Source: Sycobia sp. Sy_11 (lineage: Eukaryota > Arthropoda > Insecta > Hymenoptera > Epichrysomallidae). From it: a stretch of DNA of 64,000 nucleotides. Shown here piece by piece: positions 57,391 through 64,000 of this stretch (its first letter is position 1; each line of letters begins with the position of its first letter). The stretch lies in NCBI GenBank assembly GCA_018907035.1, contig JACCIC010000142.1:840001-904000 (forward strand). Reading direction: 5' to 3'. A program made the translations under genes and the position numbers. Below the pieces are notes generated by a model that had not been told where the DNA came from, made no database searches, and saw nothing but the letters and a program-made list of their open reading frames with translations.

Positions 57391-57812
57391 GAATATTAAG
57401 CAAATTTAAACATCTAAAATGAAATTTGAATCGTAAAAATCGGTTAACATTAAGGAATTCAATTATATAATAAACTTTTCAGACCTACCAAAAGTTCGCC
57501 CGTATGTTTCATGTAAAACGGTTAATATTAACCGATTTTTAAAATTCGAAATGCCTTATACTTCTTTACAATACTAAAAAATAATTCATTATCATTACTT
57601 AAAAATATTAATTATTTAAAGAAATTAAATATTACTTGCATTTTTTATGTTTATGGCCCGAACCTTAATTTAGAGGATTAGGGCTTGGGTGCGTTCTCGA
57701 TCCGAAAAGGGATGGCTCTGACTAATTTTTGAAAGGTGTATCGATTTGAGTAAAGTATCTTTTACTAGTACCATCACTGGGTATATGCGTTCGTTTTTAC
57801 TTTTTGACGCAG

Positions 57813-57855
<43 letters not shown>

Positions 57856-57889
57856 TTATATATAGTATTATCATAAAATAATCATACGT
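57391..57889. other. Foldback loop
   Basis: About 500 bp with no coding. It includes a diverged extra copy of the inner arm motif at about 57655-57722 (CCTTAATTTAGAGGATTAGG ... AAAAGGG) and an (AT)n run near 57815-57850. Confidence 0.55.
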
Positions 57890-58594
57890 TTACTATATTG
57901 TTTAAATTATGAAAATATTATTTTTAACCGAAGAACTCATTATATGGCGTCAACCCTAATTTATAGGATTAGTGTGTGACCGCTCTTGTACCTGTGAAAA
58001 GGGTCAGAGTTCACGTATTGTATGAATGTATGTATGTATGCATGTATGTATGTATGTATGCATATATGTTTTGTTTTACTTTTAGATACTGCAATTCAAT
58101 TAATAAATGCATTTTGATAAATTGTTACTATTTTTTCTTTTCATTAACAAAACCTATTCTTCAATTTAAAATATTTTTCATTAATTTATCAAGTATCATT
58201 GAAGAGTTACATTATTTTAAAATCAAATTTTTAAATTTTTTTAATAAAATTAGTATTTCTTTCGACTTTTCTTTATTAATAAATGTGCTATAATTCTAAA
58301 CAGATATATGATTTTATTTTACCTTCTTTGCCCTCAGTTTTGATCTTTGTCTTTTTAATATATCTTTTACCTATTAAAAGTTATATAACTTTCAAGAAAA
58401 CTGTAGGTCCAAAAAATTAAATTTTCTTGCTTAATTACATTTTTCAAAATAATTTAGCAATTTTTATACATCTCAATATTTTGCCTTTATTCTCTATGAT
58501 TTTACCTTTAATTTGATTCCTTACTCGTTTATTTATCTCTATTCCTTCAAGAGATGTACATTTTGACATAAAACTGTGTTTATTTCCCACTGTG
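57890..58594 (-). repeat. Foldback right arm
   Basis: Inner arm 57890-58018, (GTAT)n 58021-58066, outer arm 58075-58594 (shortened by an internal deletion relative to the left arm). It ends CACTGTG followed by CGCCG. Confidence 0.8.
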
Positions 58595-58599
58595 CGCCG

Positions 58600-59345
58600 T
58601 CGCTATCCGTGCACTTGCACCACTGTCAGACTGCTCAAGTGTTCCGTTTGCATGCTGTTGACGGTGTCTTCCGCGTCCTTTGTTGTAATGGCTTCCACCT
58701 GTTCTACGTCTCGCATAACTCCGTGTTGGTCCTCACCATATGCCTCTATTTCTTGCTGCTTGGCCACCATTTTGACAATCTTTAGCATAATTTCCTAGTT
58801 TAATACAAGTAAAACATCCTTCTTTTTTTGCTTCATATGCATTTGTCCTTCCTCCAGTCTCTGCTTTTTCATCCTTCATTTCAGCTATTTGTATTTTGCT
58901 TTTTACATATGCAACATTTTGATCCTCTTCTTTTAATGCATCTATAAGGTCGCCGATATAACTGTAAGAACTTGTCAGTATATTGAGCCTATAGTTTAAT
59001 TTTTCTTTTTCACTTTTTGTGCTCTTGCACTATTCAATTCGTTAATCGACTTTTCAAATTCAATAAAAAATAGTGCTGAATTACTGTAATTATCTAGTTT
59101 CATTTTTTCTAATTTATTACGACACACAATCTGCAGCGCTGTCGATTTTCTCAAATACATTTCGTAGAACTTCTTTAAAATTCCATACGCTATTTCTTCT
59201 CTGCTAACAAACTCCAATTGCTTATTCGATATTGCACTATATATGTAATTCATTGCCATTAGATTTTTACTTTCCCAGTCATCTTTGTTTGTATCATTTT
59301 CACTCTCATAGTTACTTCATAACATTTTTTATTTTTGGCCGCCAT
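58600..59345 (-). pseudogene. Copia element 2 gag
   Basis: The minus-strand ATG at 59345 starts AAKNKKCYEV; 59259-58996 reads SNKQLEFVSREEIAYGILKK and LRKSTALQIVCRNKLEKMKL, the copia gag core. A zinc knuckle near 58820 reads CFTCIKLGNYAKDC, with Asn where the His should be. Frameshifts are present. It is cut at 58600 by the foldback insertion and continues at 51465. Confidence 0.75.
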
Positions 59346-59462
59346 CTTGTATATATTTAAATAATATATTTTTTTCTAATAAAATGCTCAATGTTTCGAA
59401 TCTTTTTTTTCACTGTTTAAATATTTTTCGTCTTAAAGTTGCCAATTATTCGAACCACGGAC

Positions 59463-59473
59463 CTCTGCTACCA
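59463..59473 (-). other. Copia element 2 primer-binding site
   Basis: The minus strand reads TGGTAGCAGAG next to the 5' LTR, an 11-nt perfect complement of the insect initiator tRNA-Met 3' end including CCA. Confidence 0.7.
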
Positions 59474-59474
59474 T

Positions 59475-59711
59475 GTTAGGGTTTAGAAGAAAATAGGAGC
59501 GTTTTACTTTTATACTAACATATATTTATTGATGTAATACAGTTCTTACTCTACGGACGCTTTCTCTTATACTGACTATAAAAAAAATCGCATACTTGCT
59601 CACTAGATTTACATAAGAGTGGGGAGACATCTGTATGTTTACTCACACTGTTTCGGTCAGTCTTGCTTATAACATATTTTAGGTCAATACAAATGTACTA
59701 TGTAACTAATC
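59475..59711 (-). repeat. Copia element 2, 5' LTR
   Basis: About 237 bp, plus-strand start TGTTAGGGTTTAG, matching 48409-48585 in its right three quarters. The exact outer border is uncertain by a few bases next to the following mariner-like terminus. Confidence 0.8.
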
Positions 59712-60420
59712 GACCCGGACTAGTGTATTTAAAATCCACGTGTAAACTGGTGTGATTGGTGTAAACTTTTTTTCTATATTGACACAGCCTTTCTTGATGT
59801 CCATGTGAAATTTGAGCATTTAGTTGAGCATTTGAGAATTTATCTCCATTAGTGTGTGTTTGTCAGCTGTTGGCTTACGATGCAAAAGGTTTGTCTGGTG
59901 ATATTGACTATGGAAAAAAAATTGATCAACAAATTTGCTTGAAATCTTGTGTTTCCAATATAATTACGGCTACGGAATCGTTGAAAATGTTGCAGAAGTG
60001 TTTTGAGGAGTCTACAATATCACGAACGCAAGTATTTGAGTGCTACAAAGCATTCGGTGAAGGTCGTAAGGTCCTCGAGAACTTGCCTCATGCAAGTTAA
60101 CCATCCATTTTTGTGAACGATGATAACATCGAAAAAGTTGAGGCAATGGTACTCCACAATCGTCATTGCTCAACCACCGTATTTGCCAGATTTGGCTCCC
60201 TATGACTTTTCCTCTTTCCAAAACTCAAAAATCCACTTTAGGGATCGCGCCCTAAGTCCATTGAAGTCATAAAAAGTATTTCACTGTAGAAAAATTGGTT
60301 TAAGTATCTGCATGCCTTGATTGGTTCAAAAGGAGCCTATTTCGAAGACGATAATAAAGATTTATATTAAAATACGTAAAGATGTTGTTTTTTCAGTCCG
60401 GGTCAAATTTGATCACATGG
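59712..60420 (+). mobile_element. Internally deleted mariner relic
   Basis: The ends carry CGACCCGGACT (59712) and, inverted, TGACCCGGACT (near 60400). The coding part starts QICLKSCVSNIITATESLKM, LQKCFEESTISRTQVFECYK and VLENLPHAS, then jumps at about 60165 to AQPPYLPDLAPYDF and FQNSKIHFRDRAL, i.e. from helix-turn-helix straight to the third-Asp region. The central catalytic part is deleted, a MITE-like derivative. Confidence 0.65.
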
Positions 60421-61205
60421 TAGATATATGGTTCATAATTTTTAACATTGCATATATACTCATACAGATATTCTATTTATTGTATACTTTATTCGACTCT
60501 CCTATTGCTTATTTTCCTAATATAAAAATGATTGAAGTATTTCTTTATTGCTAAAATATATATAATAATTCTTTCCCGTTTTTTACCCTTTTGTACATAT
60601 ATATAAAGTACTGGCTGTATAACTTCTACAGTTGCAAAACCTCGTATAAACTGAGATATATTTTTTGTCAAACCATATGCAAATAAAAAGAACGACAGTT
60701 TTTCATTTTCAAAAATTGCTATCGGTCGACAAAACTCAGAAGGTTTGATTAAAATTTAAAAATTTGTAGTAAAATACTTTTAGAAGAATTATTTTACCAA
60801 TAATATCCCAATAACTCCTCAGTCATTGATATTTCTCCTTAGTATTAGACGCTGGTTGACCAGAAAAAAAAATAGAAAAGAAGAGAAATAATAGAAGAAT
60901 AGAAGTAATTCTTTTGTCTTTCTTTGTCCATCAGGGTAAGAGAGCGAGAAGTGGCTGTGGACTTCTGTCAGCGGCTACTGCACATGTGGAAAAATTAAAA
61001 TTGCCAAAAATATATGAACGAAAACGAATTTTTCAACTTAAAAAATTCGTTTACTTAGTATTGTCTACCACAATGGAGGAAATGAAATTTGTAAACAAAA
61101 TTAAGAATTTTCGGAAAAAGTATTGCCATTTTTCTTCGCTGACATGCAACGTAGTTGACTTATAATAGTAAGCTTCTTAAAATACATTAAATGCAATTAG
61201 AAATT
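60421..61205. other. Unassigned AT-rich DNA
   Basis: An 83-residue plus-strand frame at 60914-61165 has no recognisable motif and is probably chance. A CCCGTTTTTTACC string near 60575 resembles the TIR of the 22-kb mariner family but no second end was found. Confidence 0.3.
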
Positions 61206-62060
61206 TGTAAAAACATATAAAAACTGAAGCAGAGGAATACAAATTTATGGGATGGAACATATTGATGAATCGACTTGCGACTAATGGTTTAAAAGGTTAA
61301 AAAGTGGTGATTTTGAAAACAAGGATAGCTTCGGAAAGCCGAAAAATTGTTCAGACGACGAATTACGCTTAAAAGCAATGAGATTTATTCAAAAGGTTGG
61401 AAAGTGGGATTCGTACGAATTGCAGCAGAGAGAGATCGAACGGTCATTTTGCATGCTTTCCATGAAATGTTGCTGCAGAGGTATAAGAATAAATCATATT
61501 TGCATCGTATTGTCACTGGTGATGGAAAACGATTTATTATGATAACTTTAAATTCAGAAAATCGTATACATAGTCTAGCCCGCCCAATCGATGCCGAATC
61601 GAAATATTGAAGTATATAAGGTCAGACTCTGAATATGGCGATATCAAAACGGCGTCGTATACTACGGACTGCTACCGAGTTGTCAAACGATTAAAGAACC
61701 ATTGTATGAAATTCAACTTATTTTTTTGAAGCGAGCATTACAGAAAAAAACGGACAGAATATGAGACCTGGTATGAGTCCGTTATTTTTCATTACGATAA
61801 CGCTCGGCCACATATTGCGGCTTTGGTAAAAAACTATTTACAAGAAAATAGATAGTAAATTCTATCCCACGCACCTTAGAATCCAGACTTGGAACCATCT
61901 GACTCCTACAAGTTTTGATCAATGCCGAACACGCTTACGGGATACGCTTCAGTTGAGTAGATGGAAGCAAAAATTGACTCTATACGTTCTGACATTCGAT
62001 GTCCATAGATGATACTTGAATAAAGCATTTTTAACCATGCTTTGGTAATAAAAACGCACA
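61206..62060 (+). pseudogene. mariner transposase relic
   Basis: Frames shift but read LQRYKNKSYLHRIVTGDGKR (first Asp region, TGDEKW expected), then HYDNARPHIAALVKNYLQEN (second Asp retained), NPDLEPSDSYKF (third region) and a C-terminal tail. It is closest to the family at 22203-23245 but much more decayed. Termini were not identified. Confidence 0.65.
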
Positions 62061-63640
62061 TTTCGAATAAATAATACATCAATTAATACAATTCATAAAA
62101 AATAACAACAAACTAACAACAATCAAGTAAGAAATATTGGTAAATAAATGTCGGCAAAGTAACAAATAAGTAATGTTTTGATAAGGATAAGGTTAAGATC
62201 GGGATGGAATGTGTATTTGAAATGGTTAAAGAAAAAAAATCGCAACACTTTTTTTATTAGGCAAAATAATGAATTTATTAAAACTAATTGGCATAAAAGC
62301 CTCCACTCAATGAGTGTATTCCAGCCTTTATTAAAATTAAACAATGAAAGAATTAATTAGTAAAATACAACAAATAAATAAGATTTACACATATAAAAGA
62401 CGTCTTAGAGAATACGCAAAAGGTCACTTTATTTATGAGAGCTCTCTTAGCATTATACTTAATCCTAAGCGCAAAACAATGAGATGAGGGCTCAGGTGGG
62501 AGGAGACTCCGCAATCCCTCCTATGCTGCGTTGCGATCCCAACCTCTTGGGCACGGGGACAGCCCTTACCGCAAACGGCAGCCGCTGGTCAGAGTCGCCG
62601 CTCGGGAGCTCCTCGGAAATCGGCGCAGGGGTCGATTTCCACAAGGCCTCCTAACTTCGCCACGGCCGATAAATGCACCTTAACACCTTTGTAATGCAAG
62701 TAATTGCCAAGTGCCTCAAGAGTTTGTCCTACGAATACCGTTACACACACGAGTCGTAATAGTATATTCTATAATACTAAGGAAATTGTCACACACCGTC
62801 ACAGGCTGGACCAGAGCACGCGCAGTTCGTAGTGTTTCTTTTCAACATGTAAAACGAAATTAAAAATACTTTCACCCGCACGCGTATGAGAAGCTCGTTG
62901 TTTTCATCCTCGAAGCGGTACGATCGACAGGAGGGGGGGGAGAGGTCGTTTCCCATTAAGCACGGACAAATTGTATCTGTCTCGAGTGGACATCGTGTAA
63001 AAAAGGGGGGCTTTCTTTAAACGCATATTGCCATAGTTATACTATGGGGATTATCCCAAAGCCTTTAGGGATCGCGAGCCCGTCGCAGATGCGCATGTTT
63101 TTATTGCAGACGTAGCTTGTAAATTCCAAACAAGTAATATGAAAAATGAAAAGAAAAATTAATAATTAATAACATTTTTTTTTGCAAATTGTTCAGATAT
63201 GAATTGCAATACATGCTATACTAAAAATCTAAGTAGTTATACATGCGCCTAATTGTATCGTTGCGCGCAACCATATATAGATAACTTTCTATAGCTTCAG
63301 CAGTCACTTGTGTTCCCTCTAATCATGCCAGGATGTGTTCCGTATAGTATAAATAAAGCTTGTATATATAAAGTTTATGTTTGTGGCTATTTCTTTTCCA
63401 TTATAAAACCGTTAATCGGTAAGTTTCTATACAACACAAATATATAAACAATTAATTTTTTTTCTTTAATATAATCTACTGCAAACCAAAAATTTGGGTA
63501 AATTTCACTTTCAAAAGATAATCCTCTAGTTAAAAAATGCTAAAAATAAATGACTATTATACTGTGATTTACGATGAATAAATAAACAAATATATAAAAT
63601 TATCACAGGCGCCTAAAACATCTAGGAAAATTGCAAGAAC
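62061..63640. other. Non-coding DNA with one GC-rich patch
   Basis: 62465-62700 is strikingly GC-rich for this region and could be a LINE 3' UTR, an LTR part or an exon; no motif decides. Another GC-richer patch with a G run is at 62900-63010. The rest is AT-rich without features. Confidence 0.3.
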
Positions 63641-63930
63641 GTCTTTTTTAAAAAATCTTTCTTTTACGGTTGATGTAAAAGAATGCAAATTACATTTGCA
63701 ATATTGTCGAAAGTTGATTCTCCCGTGCGAAATTCGAATTGATTTGGTTGCAGTATGTTTTTATCGTCAACTCACCACTGTAATATGTTTTTGATATGCA
63801 TTTCGTAAAGTTTACAAGGCAAGATGTTAAGGAAATAGGTTGTATATTTTCACTATTATTTTTCAGCAAAAAGTGCATAAAAGAGTCTTTCCAAGTTTGC
63901 GGATAGGCATTTTCCATATACATTGATTTA
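63641..63930 (-). pseudogene. LINE reverse-transcriptase fragment (Jockey/I-type)
   Basis: The minus strand reads YPQTWKDSFMHFLLKNNSEN, IQPISLTSCLVN and, in a second frame, NQFEFRTGESTFDNIANV, matching reverse-transcriptase motifs of the type YPxxWKxSxVHFIxK, RPISLTSxLCK and NQFGFRKGxSTxDNIA. About 90 residues remain with frameshifts. Its mate may lie beyond the window. Confidence 0.65.
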
Positions 63931-64000
63931 TATATATATAAATATATATATATATATTGTGATGAGTGTCACAAGGCGCCCGCGCCGACTTGTCCAGGAA

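Larger units (their letters stand above)
51471..58594. mobile_element. Transib-like foldback element with RSS-heptamer-type ends
   Basis: Outer ends read CGCAGTAGGAAATAAAC (left, 51471) and CACAGTGGGAAATAAAC (right, inverted from 58594), flanked by a perfect 5-bp CGCCG duplication (51466-70 and 58595-99). CACAGTG-type termini plus a GC-rich 5-bp target (CGNCG) are the signature of Transib, the transposon family related to RAG1 and recombination signals. Arms: outer 440 bp, a middle part deleted on the right (present at about 51912-52280 on the left), then 80 bp, a (CATA)n tract and an inner 120 bp. A roughly 500-bp loop (57390-57890) has no transposase. The LINE at 52517-57233 sits in the left arm. 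Confidence 0.7.
48409..59711 (-). mobile_element. Ty1/copia element 2, interrupted by a 7.1-kb foldback
   Basis: Minus strand. LTRs are 48409-48585 (truncated at its left side) and 59475-59711; they share TCACACTGTTTCGGTCAGTC and flanking sequence. The primer-binding site touches the right LTR and an AAGGAGGCG purine tract the left one. Gag lies at 59345-58600, pol at 51465-48593. Removing 51471-58594 plus one CGCCG copy brings gag and the protease together in one open stretch, showing the foldback inserted into an existing copia element. Confidence 0.9.

Noticed and set aside
57255..58018. A separate nested MITE inside the foldback
   Set aside because: The sequences flanking the inner arms are inverted (ACAATAC and GTATTGT) rather than directly repeated, so the inner arms continue the outer ones.

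Overview
The window is AT-rich insect-type nuclear DNA with spliced exons, long introns, many (AT)n and (CATA)n microsatellites, and a dense nest of degenerate transposable elements. The mix of mariner, Ty1/copia, BEL/Pao, Penelope-like and R1-clade elements fits an insect, perhaps an ant or other hymenopteran; the species is inferred, not proven. No bacterial-style genes, CRISPR array or rRNA were found.

Host gene. Six minus-strand segments with matching splice signals, phases and an open frame look like exons of one large gene: 35028-34899, 34745-34554, 24894-24753, 10977-10900, 9361-9029 and 4665-4556, with a less certain one at 10245-10031. If they are one gene it covers at least 30 kb and almost everything between the exons is transposon. 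The product is not firmly recognised; the wording recalls the large UNC-79/UNC-80 subunits of the NALCN channel, but this could not be checked.

Layout. 1-13 kb: Penelope-like fragments carrying hammerhead-ribozyme motifs, a split Tc1-like relic, a mariner fragment and host exons. 13-22 kb: an R1-clade LINE relic, a 1.3-kb mariner with both terminal repeats, and an LTR-element relic. 22-32 kb: a 1.9-kb near-identical inverted repeat (22037-24013 and about 29995-31927), each arm holding the same dead mariner plus an older mariner relic split by a tRNA-derived SINE; host exon 24753-24894 lies between the arms. 32-39 kb: host exons, a hairpin minisatellite, and minus-strand R1-clade fragments. 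39.7-44.3 kb: a Ty1/copia element with both LTRs. 44.5-48.4 kb: BEL/Pao, Penelope-like and Jockey-like fragments. 48.4-59.7 kb: a second Ty1/copia element interrupted between gag and protease by a 7.1-kb foldback element with CACAGTG-type ends and a CGCCG target duplication (Transib-like), which itself holds a nearly intact R1-clade (Waldo-like) LINE sitting in its (CATA)n tract. 59.7-64 kb: mariner relics and a LINE reverse-transcriptase scrap.

History. The nesting order in the 48-60 kb block is copia first, then foldback, then LINE. In the 22-32 kb block the right arm is the likely donor and the left arm the copy, because the older mariner relic runs on past the breakpoint only on the right. 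No transposon here has a complete uninterrupted coding set; the R1-clade LINE at 52.5-57.2 kb comes closest, with three in-frame stops.
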